A stretch of 30,690 bases of DNA from Lachnospiraceae bacterium. GTDB taxonomy: Bacteria > Bacillota > Clostridia > Lachnospirales > Lachnospiraceae. Positions 1-6,793 of the stretch are shown here, one piece after another. The notes beneath the pieces are model-generated. The model had not been told where the DNA came from, made no database searches, and saw only the letters and a program-made list of their open reading frames with translations. The stretch spans positions 1 through 30,690 of the forward strand of contig VSND01000055.1 of the NCBI GenBank assembly GCA_009774145.1. The letters run 5' to 3'. The translations under genes were made by a program, and so were the position numbers. Within the stretch, counting starts at the first letter, position 1. Every line of letters begins with the position of its first letter.

Positions 1-1
1 G

Positions 2-82
2 GTGGCAACCCCAACAAGATTCCCGCAGGACAAAATTGAGCGATTAGCGAAATTTGGTACTGTGGTAGAATCTTGCTCTTAA
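2..82 (+). CDS. Possible 3' end of an unrecognised plus-strand gene
   Basis: An open frame enters from the left edge and ends at TAA 80-82, giving 26 residues that begin VATPTRFPQDKIERL and end VVESCS. I do not recognise the protein. It would be one of only two plus-strand genes in the window. Its stop codon overlaps the stop of a short minus-strand open frame (79-213). A frame this short may be chance. Confidence 0.25.
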   Translation: MATPTRFPQDKIERLAKFGTVVESCS

Positions 83-344
83 AAAGTGGCGGCTTCCTCT
101 GTGTGGGCTTCCGTCAATACCTTTAGTGCCGCAAGCGGGAATTTCGCCAAAGCTGCGGCGATATTTCTCCCCCTACTACCTACAACACCATGTAAAGCAA
201 AAATGACGGAGATTTACGGAAATTTTCCTCTATTCCTTACAAAACCGCACAAGCCGGAATAGGCGGGAATTTTGAGAAATTTCTTTTTATCCCCCTTTGC
301 ACGGCATAATACTGGCGATTTCTGAAAATGCCAAAAATGGGCGC
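83..344. other. Gene-poor stretch at the left edge, possible gene remnant
   Basis: No gene with a start codon and ribosome site is visible. A minus-strand open frame (79-213, 44 codons) reads like protein (it ends LKVLTEAHTEEAATF) but has no ATG and is preceded in frame by a stop, so it may be a remnant. A small hairpin pairs gccgca (128-133) with tgcggc (154-159). The Tn916-family excisionase and integrase usually lie just beyond this point and are not in the window. Confidence 0.4.
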
Positions 345-375
345 AAAAAAACAGGAAACCTTTTTTGATTTCCTG
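345..375 (-). terminator. Rho-independent terminator after the HTH gene
   Basis: CAGGAAA (352-358) pairs with TTTCCTG (369-375). Read on the minus strand, the stem is followed directly by seven T residues. It lies 30 bases past the stop of the HTH gene at 405, so it probably ends the sigma/HTH transcript. Confidence 0.75.
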
Positions 376-404
376 TCTTGGTGTGCCGTTTTATGTAGCG
401 GCGG

Positions 405-629
405 TTATTCAGTTTTTCGGTATGTCTGTTCATCAAAACGGAACTTGAACAGGGCAGCGACAAGCCGCTGTTTTATGTTGTCCTCGGTATCCCTGTCGAT
501 ATGCCCGTTTTCAATGGCAGCGATTCGGATACGCTTGCTGTAATGCCTTAAAACCTCGTCCACGGCTTCCGGCTCGCCGCTGGTCGCCCGGACAATCGTT
601 TCATAGGGCAAAAGGTTCGGATTCCCCAT
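405..629 (-). CDS. Small helix-turn-helix conjugative-element protein (Tn916 Orf8-like)
   Basis: A 74-residue protein. Its length, its beginning (MGNPNLLPYETIVRATSGEP) and its position directly after a sigma-like gene match the HTH_16-type proteins of Tn916-like elements, which are thought to act with the sigma-like partner on element transcription. The AVDEVLRHYSKRI segment and the RLVAALFKF tail are typical of that family. The ATG at 629 has a GGAGGT site 9 bases upstream and lies inside the preceding sigma gene (29-base overlap), so the two are translationally coupled. It is followed by a terminator. The family call is from memory of the pattern and its context; the exact target is unknown. 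Confidence 0.75.
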   Translation of the reverse strand: MGNPNLLPYETIVRATSGEPEAVDEVLRHYSKRIRIAAIENGHIDRDTEDNIKQRLVAALFKFRFDEQTYRKTE

Positions 630-1059
630 GTGAAAGCACCTCCATTTTCCTTTGCAGGAGTTTTAACGTCCTGCGGATTTGATACCCGGTCGTACTCCGG
701 CAGCGTCCGTACATTTCCCCGATTTCCTGTTGTGTGTAATCTCCGAAAAAGTAAAAGAATATGATTTCCCGGTTTCTCTCCGGCAGAGATAACAGGGCGG
801 CGGCAAGCTCCCCATTGGTGAGGATAATTGTCTGACCGCATATCGTTATGGGGTATTCTTCATAAGGTGCTTCAAAATATTTGTCTGTTGTGCCTAAAGG
901 GTAAAATTTTTCTTCTGTGAGGTATTCAAGGGATATTTCTTTTTGCCGCCGTCTGCTCCTGTCACGCCATGCGTTGAGTGCCGCAAAGCGTATAACGGTC
1001 TTGCAAAAACCGTTGAACGTATACATGATATGTTCCCTATATGCTTCTGTGCAAGGCAT
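601..1059 (-). CDS. ECF-like/sigma-70 region-4 regulator of a conjugative element (Tn916 Orf7-like)
   Basis: A 152-residue protein beginning MPCTEAYREHIMYTFNGF. The C-terminal third (ALLSLPERNREIIFFYFFGDYTQ, about residues 88-140) is a sigma region 4 helix-turn-helix, with the usual leucine-proline-x-x-x-R-E-I-I pattern and a YTQQEIGE recognition segment. Basic stretches around residues 30-40 (WRDRSRRRQKE) may contact DNA. I chose the ATG at 1059 because AAGGGGGAA lies 6 bases upstream; a longer frame to 1116 has no ribosome site. Paired with the overlapping HTH gene, it probably controls element transcription, as its relatives do in Tn916-like ICEs. There is no clear region 2, so it is a minimal sigma-like protein. 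Confidence 0.85.
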   Translation of the reverse strand: MPCTEAYREHIMYTFNGFCKTVIRFAALNAWRDRSRRRQKEISLEYLTEEKFYPLGTTDKYFEAPYEEYPITICGQTIILTNGELAAALLSLPERNREIIFFYFFGDYTQQEIGEMYGRCRSTTGYQIRRTLKLLQRKMEVLSHGESEPFAL

Positions 1060-1122
1060 AAATAATTCCCCCTTTCTCCCACATGGGGCGTTGCATGGTT
1101 TATAGTTGCTATTCAATATTGC

Positions 1123-1680
1123 TTAGATTTCCAAATGCTGTTTAGCTTTGCTGACACCTTTGATATAATAGACTAACAGTTTCCAGCACCCACGCCCAAT
1201 AAGATACAGAACTACTCCCATGACAATACTGATGATAAAGACAGCTACCGGATTTTCAATCCCGGAAATACCGATATAGTTGGCATAGGGAATACCTAAA
1301 TTCAGTAGTGAATCAATCAATTTGACAGAACCCATAATAGGAGTAGCTATTGCACAAATGATGAACACAGGGCTGCAAATCGCAAGAACTGGAATTACAA
1401 TCAAGCCGGAAAGACTTGCAATACTATAATAGGCGCAAATAGCAAGGACTCTATTCCAACTAAAAGAATTGCTTTTTGCAATCAAATCCCCCAGATACGC
1501 TTTTGCCAACTCTTTGGGATTGCCCAGCCGTTCAGTAATTTGTTCTGCGGTTTTTCCATCGCCTTGCAATTCAAGGATTTCACTTTTGATTTCTTTCACA
1601 ATATCAACACGTTCGGATATTGGCAAAGGTTTCAGATACTTTTCAATTTTTTCAAGATAGTCATTTAAAATTTTTTCCAT
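1123..1680 (-). CDS. DUF1700/HAAS-domain membrane protein
   Basis: A 185-residue protein. The first 70 residues are a soluble HAAS-type helical domain (LNDYLEKIEKYLKPLPISER, then EIKSEILELQ and ITERLGNPKELAKAYL). Three to four hydrophobic segments follow: about 74-95, 98-115, and 145-172 (VFIISIVMGVVLYLIGRGCW). The start at 1680 has AAAGGAGA 8 bases upstream. It begins 4 bases after the stop of the PadR gene, forming a two-gene unit. PadR plus HAAS/DUF1700 is a common Firmicutes pair in which PadR represses the membrane partner under envelope stress; the ligand here is unknown. The usual third gene (DUF4097 adhesin) is absent. Confidence 0.8.
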   Translation of the reverse strand: MEKILNDYLEKIEKYLKPLPISERVDIVKEIKSEILELQGDGKTAEQITERLGNPKELAKAYLGDLIAKSNSFSWNRVLAICAYYSIASLSGLIVIPVLAICSPVFIICAIATPIMGSVKLIDSLLNLGIPYANYIGISGIENPVAVFIISIVMGVVLYLIGRGCWKLLVYYIKGVSKAKQHLEI

Positions 1681-1684
1681 AGTC

Positions 1685-2017
1685 TTATTCTCCTTTAATT
1701 TCATTGATTGCATTTAACAAGTTATTCCATTCTTGAGACATAGCAGAAATATATTCAAGCCCTTTGTCTGTAATGGAATAATATTTTCTCGGCGGCAAAC
1801 CCTCGGCACTTTCCTGCCATGAGGACGAAACATATTCTTCTTTCATTAGCCGTCTGAGTAGCGGATAAATTGTATTCTCCTTTGCAGCTAAAATAGGATA
1901 TTTTTCTAATGTGCTGATAATTTCATATCCATAAGATGGTCGCTGCCTTATCATTAACAGAATACAAAAATCAAGTGTCCCACGTTTGATTTGGGATTTC
2001 CAATCATCAATATTCAT
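1685..2017 (-). CDS. PadR-family transcriptional regulator
   Basis: A 110-residue winged-helix repressor. It opens with MNIDDWKSQIKRGTLDFCIL, followed by the PadR signature SYGYEIIST, then ENTIYPLLRRLMKEEYV (wing and recognition helix) and PPRKYYSITDKG. The C-terminal helix (residues 85-108) is the short dimerisation arm of PadR subfamily 2. The ATG at 2017 is preceded by AAGGAGGT. The gene is first in a two-gene unit with the HAAS membrane protein and likely controls itself, because GTATATCT occurs twice (2053-2060 and 2071-2078, 18 bases apart) in and beside its promoter. It sits inside the ICE next to the truncated Maff2, so it looks like cargo. Confidence 0.88.
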   Translation of the reverse strand: MNIDDWKSQIKRGTLDFCILLMIRQRPSYGYEIISTLEKYPILAAKENTIYPLLRRLMKEEYVSSSWQESAEGLPPRKYYSITDKGLEYISAMSQEWNNLLNAINEIKGE

Positions 2018-2039
2018 ATACTGTACCTCCTTGCTATAT

Positions 2040-2068
2040 ATCGTACCACACAGTATATCTAATGTCAA
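2040..2068 (-). promoter_or_regulatory. Promoter of the PadR-HAAS unit with repeated operator-like motif
   Basis: Read on the minus strand: -35 TTGACA (2063-2068), a 17-base spacer, and -10 TACGAT (2040-2045). The direct repeat GTATATCT at 2053-2060 lies inside the spacer, and its second copy at 2071-2078 lies just upstream of the -35. This is a suitable layout for autorepression by PadR. The operator role is inferred. Confidence 0.7.
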
Positions 2069-2134
2069 TGGTATATCTGAAAAAAATTAAGATTATACAT
2101 GTTATAAGTAATGCGTAGGATTTCGCCGACGTAG

Positions 2135-2284
2135 GCACTGTGGGAATGTGCATAACTTGCTGTCTTATGGAGTTGTGGGAAAGTCTGTTTGCAGAATGTG
2201 GGAAAGCTGCACTTTAGCTTTTCCATGTGCTGTGAACGGACTTTTCCATGACGGAATAGCAAGTTATACACATTTCCACGGTGC
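2135..2284. repeat. 150-bp imperfect hairpin with inverted DnaA-box-like motifs
   Basis: The left arm (from 2135) and right arm (to 2284) are near-complementary along their whole length, with a short loop near 2208-2215. Shared blocks include ATAACTTGCT/AGCAAGTTAT and matching segments around GGAAAGTC and GGAAAGC. TGTGCATAA (2147-2155) and TTATACACA (2264-2272) are an inverted pair fitting the relaxed DnaA-box pattern TTWTNCACA. Most mismatches are G-U compatible if the plus strand is RNA. It lies between the truncated Maff2 and the PadR promoter and holds no convincing gene. Confidence 0.8.
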
Positions 2285-2365
2285 TTATCTTTTGGTCTTT
2301 GGTTTCTTTGGTTCGGAATAGTGTGGTGCTGGCTGTCTATCTCTTGTTTTCGGTTACTTGCTTCT

Positions 2366-2506
2366 TTACCGTACATGAGCATTTGCGCCCGGATTATCAT
2401 TTCCATATCCCTCAAGCAGATTGATGACGCCCCATACACCCACGCCTGCGCCGATTGCTGTTACGACTGTCTTTAATCCTGTTACTGCTGTTGTAAAAAA
2501 TGCCAT
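2366..2506 (-). pseudogene. Maff2-family small membrane protein, C-terminally truncated
   Basis: Forty-six residues beginning MAFFTTAVTGLKTVVTAIGA and continuing VGVWGVINLLEGYGNDNPGA. This is the start typical of Maff2 proteins found next to VirD4 in Tn1549/CTn-type elements, where they form part of the transfer membrane complex. AAAGAGGT precedes the ATG at 2506. After NPGA the family usually continues with a second hydrophobic segment, to about 70 residues as I recall it. Here the frame ends after only NAHVR, so the second membrane segment is missing. The break lies near 2380-2390 and coincides with the loss of the downstream type IV secretion genes. It may still be translated as a short peptide. 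Confidence 0.75.
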
Positions 2507-2570
2507 TTTGATTACCTCTTTCTTTCCTGAAATTTGATTTTTTGATAAAGAAAGAGCTTTGATATGTAAA

Positions 2571-2605
2571 TTCCCTGCCCTGTATGTTAAAATAAGGGCA
2601 GGGAA
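2571..2605 (-). promoter_or_regulatory. Perfect 11-bp hairpin in the leader of Maff2
   Basis: TTCCCTGCCCT (2571-2581) pairs perfectly with AGGGCAGGGAA (2595-2605) around a 13-base loop. It lies between the VirD4 stop and the Maff2 ribosome site. Only TTT follows it on the minus strand, so it may be a weak terminator, an RNA-processing site or a stabiliser. Confidence 0.5.
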
Positions 2606-2712
2606 ATCCTTTGGGTGAACCCTGCGGGCATCCGGTACATTCTGTTTGGCGATAGGCTGTGCCGGGTGTCTTGTTTTGCCCATTCCAAAGCACATACAAA
2701 ACTCCGTTTTTT

Positions 2713-2739
2713 AACTTCTGGACTTTTTGTCCAAAAGTT
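2713..2739. repeat. Intergenic palindrome, copy 1 (loop TTTTT on plus strand)
   Basis: AACTTCTGGAC, loop TTTTT, GTCCAAAAGTT: an 11-bp stem with one mismatch. Two more copies stand at 5190-5215 and 7177-7202 with the same arms but loop AAAAA on the plus strand. It lies between VirD4 and Maff2. Confidence 0.85.
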
Positions 2740-2786
2740 CTGCTGCTTGTTTACAGGTTCCATATTCAGTTGTATTGTTTTTGAAG

Positions 2787-4628
2787 CTATGCTTCAATCA
2801 CGCCCGCATCCTCCACCTCATCAACGGTGTCATTGTCCCTGACTTTAGCTTTGCACAGGTTCTTCACATATTTTTCGATGTCAAAGGCATTCTTTTCGTC
2901 ATAGTCGGATAAAAGTCGGTACTGCTTATGTTTGGTAATGTCAAACTTATTGGAGAAGAACGGTCTTACCCCTCTAAGCTGCATGATGCACTTCCCTCCG
3001 TCCATGACTGCAATCTCATCTTGGCTCATAAGCTCTTTTCCGGTCTTTTGGTAATTAAGCCCGTAGGACTGCGACGTACCCCTTGTGTCAGAGGTATTGT
3101 AAAGGTCAATCGTTTCTTTACCCAAAATTTCCGCCATCTCTTTTAAAGTGGTCTTTTCCTTCCCTCCGAGGAATAAGGTGGTATCACAATTCCCTTCAAT
3201 GGTGTCGGCGTTATCCTTATAAATCGCTTTAAGCTGCGACTTTGACTGCAAAATAATGGAAGCTGATATTTCCCGGCTTCGGATTGTAGCGATCAGCTTC
3301 TCAAACTTTGGTATCTGCCCGATGTTCGCAAACTCATCGAGTAAGCAGCGCACATGGACAGGCAACCTGCCATGATACACATCATCCGCCCTGTCACAGA
3401 GCAGATTAAAAAGCTGCGTGTACATGATTGATACGATGAAGTTAAATGTATCATCGGTATCGGAAATAATGACAAATAGCGCTGTCTTTTCATCCCCTAA
3501 CATATCAAGCCCTAACTCGTCATAACTTGTCAGGTCACGCAGTTCCTTGATGTCAAAAGGCGCTAAACGTGCGCCACAGCTAATTAAAATGCTTTTTGCT
3601 GTCTTGCCCGCCGCCAGTTTATATTTTTTATACTGCTTAACTGCAAAGTGTTCCGGCTCTCTTTCCTCCAGCTCATCGAACATCAAATCGACAGGATTTT
3701 TAAATTCCTCATCATCCTCCCTCGCTTCACTTGCATTTATCATGTCAAGCAAGGTGGTAAAATTCTGTTCTTCCTCCACGCACTCATACCAGATATAGCC
3801 GATCAGTGCGGTGTAGTAGAGCTTTTCGGCTTTCACCCAAAAATCCTCGCCGGATTGCTGCCCCTCCCCTTTGGTGTTTAATATAATTGTGTTTACAAGT
3901 TTCAGAATGTCCTTCTCGCTCCGGATATAAGCGATAGGGTTGTAGTGCATTGATTTTTTGAAGTTAATGGTGTTCAGCACTTTTACCTTGTACCCGTTCT
4001 TTAAAAGCATTTTTCCGCACTCGACCAGCACTGTTCCCTTTGGATCAGTGACCACATAACTGCTGTGCATCTGCATAAGGTTTGGTTTTACAAAAAACCT
4101 CGTCTTGCCGGAGCCTGAACCGCCGATGACAAGGATATTTTTATTCCTCGCATACTTCGGCTCTCTCGGTCTGCCCGACATCATCAGCCTTTCCGTTTCT
4201 GTGAGCAGAACATTATTCTCAAAAACCGGATCAATATAAGGCTCAATATCCTTTGCAGTCCCCCACCTTGCAGAACCGTACTCCATTCCATGCCGGAACT
4301 TTTTGGCGTTCTTGGCTTTGAAATACACCACAAGGCGGAGCGCAATGCCGCACCCTGCCCCTATCAACAAATCTTTTGGGTAAAAACTTGGTAACGGGTT
4401 AGAAAATAAGTCCTCCATCCCCGCCATAACCGCCATCATCTTTGCGGAAGCGTCCTGCCCTGGCGATACCCGCCACAGCCACGCTATTTTGTCGCAGAAA
4501 TACCCGGCAAGCACATAGGGAAGATTCATAAGGAGAAGTTTCTTTTTATCAACATTCCCCGTCTTTGCCTTGAACTTTTCGGGAATGGATTTTAGGTCTT
4601 TGGCAATGCCTTCTACGATTTTACTCAT
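2787..4628 (-). CDS. VirD4/TraG-type conjugative coupling ATPase
   Basis: A 613-residue protein that brings the relaxase-DNA complex to the type IV secretion channel. Two hydrophobic stretches (about residues 33-50 and 85-103) anchor it in the membrane. Walker A GGSGSGKT is at about 169-176, VVTDPKGTV at about 192-200, Walker B LLDEFANIG at about 429-437, and a Q-rich sensor segment (SIILQSKSQLKAIY) follows. Length and motif spacing are normal, so the gene looks intact. The ATG at 4628 overlaps the stop of the PcfB-like gene by 4 bases, showing coupling; in enterococcal and clostridial elements PcfB and the VirD4 homologue (PcfC) work together. The acidic tail (DEVEDAGVIEA) is typical. Maff2 follows after a 280-base gap containing two hairpins. 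Confidence 0.95.
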   Translation of the reverse strand: MSKIVEGIAKDLKSIPEKFKAKTGNVDKKKLLLMNLPYVLAGYFCDKIAWLWRVSPGQDASAKMMAVMAGMEDLFSNPLPSFYPKDLLIGAGCGIALRLVVYFKAKNAKKFRHGMEYGSARWGTAKDIEPYIDPVFENNVLLTETERLMMSGRPREPKYARNKNILVIGGSGSGKTRFFVKPNLMQMHSSYVVTDPKGTVLVECGKMLLKNGYKVKVLNTINFKKSMHYNPIAYIRSEKDILKLVNTIILNTKGEGQQSGEDFWVKAEKLYYTALIGYIWYECVEEEQNFTTLLDMINASEAREDDEEFKNPVDLMFDELEEREPEHFAVKQYKKYKLAAGKTAKSILISCGARLAPFDIKELRDLTSYDELGLDMLGDEKTALFVIISDTDDTFNFIVSIMYTQLFNLLCDRADDVYHGRLPVHVRCLLDEFANIGQIPKFEKLIATIRSREISASIILQSKSQLKAIYKDNADTIEGNCDTTLFLGGKEKTTLKEMAEILGKETIDLYNTSDTRGTSQSYGLNYQKTGKELMSQDEIAVMDGGKCIMQLRGVRPFFSNKFDITKHKQYRLLSDYDEKNAFDIEKYVKNLCKAKVRDNDTVDEVEDAGVIEA

Positions 4629-5101
4629 AATGACTGCCCCCTGTCCTTCTGGTGTTCCCTTGCTCGCTCCCGGTTTTTGTCCTTTCCCAACTGCTCCCGG
4701 AACTCTGCCAGCTTCTCCTTTACGGAGATGCGGTTATGCTTTTTCTCATTAACCTTTACAAATTCCTTAAATGCCTGCGTAATCACATCGGCATCTTTGC
4801 CCTTGAAAAATACCATGTACTTCGGCGGTGCAACCGTCTTATCCTTCTTCACAGCAAAGTCTACATTGTATTTCCTCGCCACTCTCTCAAAAGACTTGAT
4901 GTTGTTATCCGTCACTTCAATGCCCGAAGCACCCATACCCTGACCAACCAGATCTTTTACTGACATTTTTCCATGTGATGCCTGTTTTCCCTGTTTCCGG
5001 TGTTCCAGATACATCTTCATTGCTTTTTTCAGCACATCGGCAGTCAGCCGGGAAGATTTAAACACAAGGGCAATCGTTTTCTGTGTCACTTCCTCCTGCA
5101 T
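4625..5101 (-). CDS. PcfB-family (DUF3801) conjugation protein
   Basis: A 158-residue soluble, basic protein. The core (residues 1-125) carries the family pattern: an N-terminal helical block with LTADVLKKAMKMYLEHR, then GIEVTDNNIKSFERVARKYN and KYMVFFKGKDADVITQAFKE. The tail from residue 130 is highly charged (EKLAEFREQLGKDKNRERAR). In pCF10 and related systems PcfB joins the coupling protein and relaxosome, and the 4-base overlap with the VirD4 gene here fits this. The ATG at 5101 is preceded by GGAGGGAAACC. The relaxase it would serve is not in the window. Confidence 0.88.
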   Translation of the reverse strand: MQEEVTQKTIALVFKSSRLTADVLKKAMKMYLEHRKQGKQASHGKMSVKDLVGQGMGASGIEVTDNNIKSFERVARKYNVDFAVKKDKTVAPPKYMVFFKGKDADVITQAFKEFVKVNEKKHNRISVKEKLAEFREQLGKDKNRERAREHQKDRGQSL

Positions 5102-5189
5102 GGTTTCCCTCCTTCTTCTTTATTGCTGTACTCCTGTCAGGGTGGGACATACAGCCTGTAAAGCAGATATTTCATAAACTCTCCTTTCC

Positions 5190-5215
5190 ACTTCTGGTCA
5201 AAAAGTCCAAAAGTT
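5190..5215. repeat. Intergenic palindrome, copy 2
   Basis: ACTTCTGGTC, AAAAA, GTCCAAAAGTT. It matches the copy at 7177-7202 except for one base in the left arm, which weakens the stem. It lies between the zinc-ribbon gene terminator and the PcfB-like gene. Confidence 0.8.
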
Positions 5216-5225
5216 CCATAAACAC

Positions 5226-5271
5226 AAAAAGGGCAGCTACAAACCACTGTTTCCGGTCTATAACTGCCCTT
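5226..5271 (-). terminator. Rho-independent terminator after the zinc-ribbon gene
   Basis: A 17-bp stem pairs 5229-5245 with 5255-5271 around a 9-base loop. The three non-Watson-Crick positions are all G-U pairs in minus-strand RNA, and a run of T follows. It lies 27 bases past the stop at 5298. PcfB and VirD4 downstream would then depend on read-through or on a promoter in 5102-5225. Confidence 0.8.
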
Positions 5272-5297
5272 ACGCTGTTTACCATATTCAATTTACC

Positions 5298-5831
5298 TTA
5301 CCGGATCACCGGACACTGCTTCGTCTTTTTCCCGACTTTCCTGCGTTCCAGAGCAAAGACCATATCCCCGGTACGCTCAAAATATCCTATATCTTTCTTC
5401 CAGCTCATGCCGCATTTACAGTGCTGCAAACCGATAAACTGTTGTTTCATCTTCCTGCCGCAGTTCGGGCATACCTTTTTGCTCATACTCTTTTTCTTGG
5501 CTTTTGGCTTGTCTGTATCGTCTTTCTTTTCCTCTGCCTTTTCCGGAAGCCCATTCTCCGCTATCCTTGTTTCATAACGCGGCAATCGGTAAAGATACAG
5601 ACTGTATATTTCATCAAAGGAAGCCTTTTCCGCTAACCCCTTTACCCTCTGGTAGATTTGTCCCGCAATTTTTTCACAGTCCTCTCCTTCCGGCATCTTG
5701 CCATGCTTCCTGTAATAGTCACAGGTCTTTTCAAACATACCGTCCGCTATCTTTGCTTTCTGTTTCTGCTTTAAATCTTTATATGTCCTGTCCACCCTTT
5801 TCAGCCGCTTCCTGTTTCCCAAATACACCAC
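5298..5831 (-). CDS. ICE-encoded zinc-ribbon protein of unknown function
   Basis: A 177-residue basic protein. The N-terminal part (1-110) is helical and charged (KRLKRVDRTYKDLKQKQKAK). A lysine-rich linker (about 108-125) leads to a zinc ribbon CPNCGRKMKQQ with second-half ligands HCKCGMSW, so there are four likely zinc ligands (two CxxC plus CxC-type). The C-terminus reads FERTGDMVFALERRKVGKK. I do not recognise a named function; DNA or RNA binding is a reasonable guess. The start is uncertain: GTG at 5831 is used here, but AGGAG lies 8 bases before a TTG at 5822, which may be the true start. A terminator follows. Confidence 0.7.
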   Translation of the reverse strand: MVYLGNRKRLKRVDRTYKDLKQKQKAKIADGMFEKTCDYYRKHGKMPEGEDCEKIAGQIYQRVKGLAEKASFDEIYSLYLYRLPRYETRIAENGLPEKAEEKKDDTDKPKAKKKSMSKKVCPNCGRKMKQQFIGLQHCKCGMSWKKDIGYFERTGDMVFALERRKVGKKTKQCPVIR

Positions 5832-5866
5832 TCCTGCCTTTATCCTGATACGGTCTATTTTAACAG

Positions 5867-5912
5867 AAAACGCTCTGGGATTGTAAAATATCTCCCTTTT
5901 CGGAAAAGCGTT
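5867..5912 (-). terminator. Probable terminator after the methyltransferase gene
   Basis: AACGCTCT (5869-5876) pairs with AAAGCGTT (5905-5912), with an inner GGGA/TCCC pairing. On the minus strand four T follow. It is 28 bases past the methyltransferase stop, which would isolate that cargo gene from the zinc-ribbon gene. Confidence 0.5.
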
Positions 5913-5939
5913 CCCATTAATTACTCTATAAACTGAAAT

Positions 5940-6707
5940 TTATTTTAAGCTATCACGTTTTACCTTTTTAAGCCTTACTATCATTACCATAGGAATTTCT
6001 TTGTTGTTTTTGAAACATTCTTCATAAAATCCATCAATGACAAATCCAGCTCTAAAACAAAGGTTAAAAATATCTTGTATGGAACGATGATAATAAATCT
6101 GCTCCTCCGGTTGCCCTTCAATCGCTATACCATAGTAACTGTGCGGTGTCATATATTTTTCAGTCAACGTGATAAAACAAGGGTGTTGCGTTGCAAAGAC
6201 AAAAATTCCGCTTTCCTCCAACAGTTCATAAACAGCCATAAGAAGTGGTTCAATATCCGTAATATCCATAATTGCCATATTAGAAACTGCTTTCGTAAAG
6301 GCTCGATTTCTTTTTAATTCTAATATACTTTCTCTATTGGTCGCATCCGCTACACAAAATTCAATTTGTTTTGCATATTGTGATTGCCGTCTTTTAGCCA
6401 ATTCTATCATTTTTTTGCTGTAATCAAAAGCGACAATCGAAGCGCCTCTTTGTGCAAGATACGAAGAATAATTTCCATTGCCACACGCAATATCCAAAAT
6501 GTAATCCGCAGGATTAGGAGATAGAAGTTCCGTTACTTTGGGACGTACTACCTCTCTGTGAAATTCATTAGATTTGTCACCCATTGCATTATCCCAAAAT
6601 TGTGCGTTTTTCTCCCAGATTTTTTTACTTTCCTCTGTTCCCATGTTCTCTCCCCCTCCCAAAATTTGCCTTTTTGCTTCAATTAAATCATCCTTTGTAT
6701 ATTCCAT
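5940..6707 (-). CDS. Class I SAM-dependent methyltransferase (ICE cargo)
   Basis: A 255-residue protein. Motif I is DYILDIACGNGNYSSYLA (about residues 69-86), followed by the acidic motif II end VAFDYSKKMIELAKRR and the post-motif IEFCVADATN. The C-terminal half holds FVFATQHPCF and a YYHRSIQDIFNL segment. This matches small-molecule or unassigned methyltransferases of the Methyltransf_25/11 type; I cannot name a substrate. It does not resemble the Erm or 16S rRNA resistance enzymes. The start at 6707 has GAGGAGGA 6 bases upstream; a longer frame to 6743 would include the promoter. It has its own promoter and terminator and looks more AT-rich than its neighbours, so it is probably inserted cargo. 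Confidence 0.82.
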   Translation of the reverse strand: MEYTKDDLIEAKRQILGGGENMGTEESKKIWEKNAQFWDNAMGDKSNEFHREVVRPKVTELLSPNPADYILDIACGNGNYSSYLAQRGASIVAFDYSKKMIELAKRRQSQYAKQIEFCVADATNRESILELKRNRAFTKAVSNMAIMDITDIEPLLMAVYELLEESGIFVFATQHPCFITLTEKYMTPHSYYGIAIEGQPEEQIYYHRSIQDIFNLCFRAGFVIDGFYEECFKNNKEIPMVMIVRLKKVKRDSLK

Positions 6708-6741
6708 TTTTGTCCTCCTCAAATCCCGATTTGTCAGCACC

Positions 6742-6770
6742 ATTATAACTTGTTTTTAGCGGGAACACAA
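6742..6770 (-). promoter_or_regulatory. Promoter of the methyltransferase gene
   Basis: On the minus strand: -35 TTGTGT (6765-6770), a 17-base spacer, and a perfect -10 TATAAT (6742-6747). The start codon is 35 bases downstream of the -10. Confidence 0.75.
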
Positions 6771-6793
6771 CTTGGGAGAAACATATCTGCTGA

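Noticed and set aside
2065..2439. A 124-codon minus-strand frame over the ICE hairpin
   Set aside because: It lies across the palindrome, has no ribosome site, and its composition follows the repeat. It is better explained as a by-product of the hairpin.
5940..6707. Erm-type or 16S rRNA methyltransferase giving antibiotic resistance
   Set aside because: The SAM-binding motif is generic (DIACGNGNY) and the catalytic motifs of rRNA adenine methylases are not seen. Resistance cannot be claimed.
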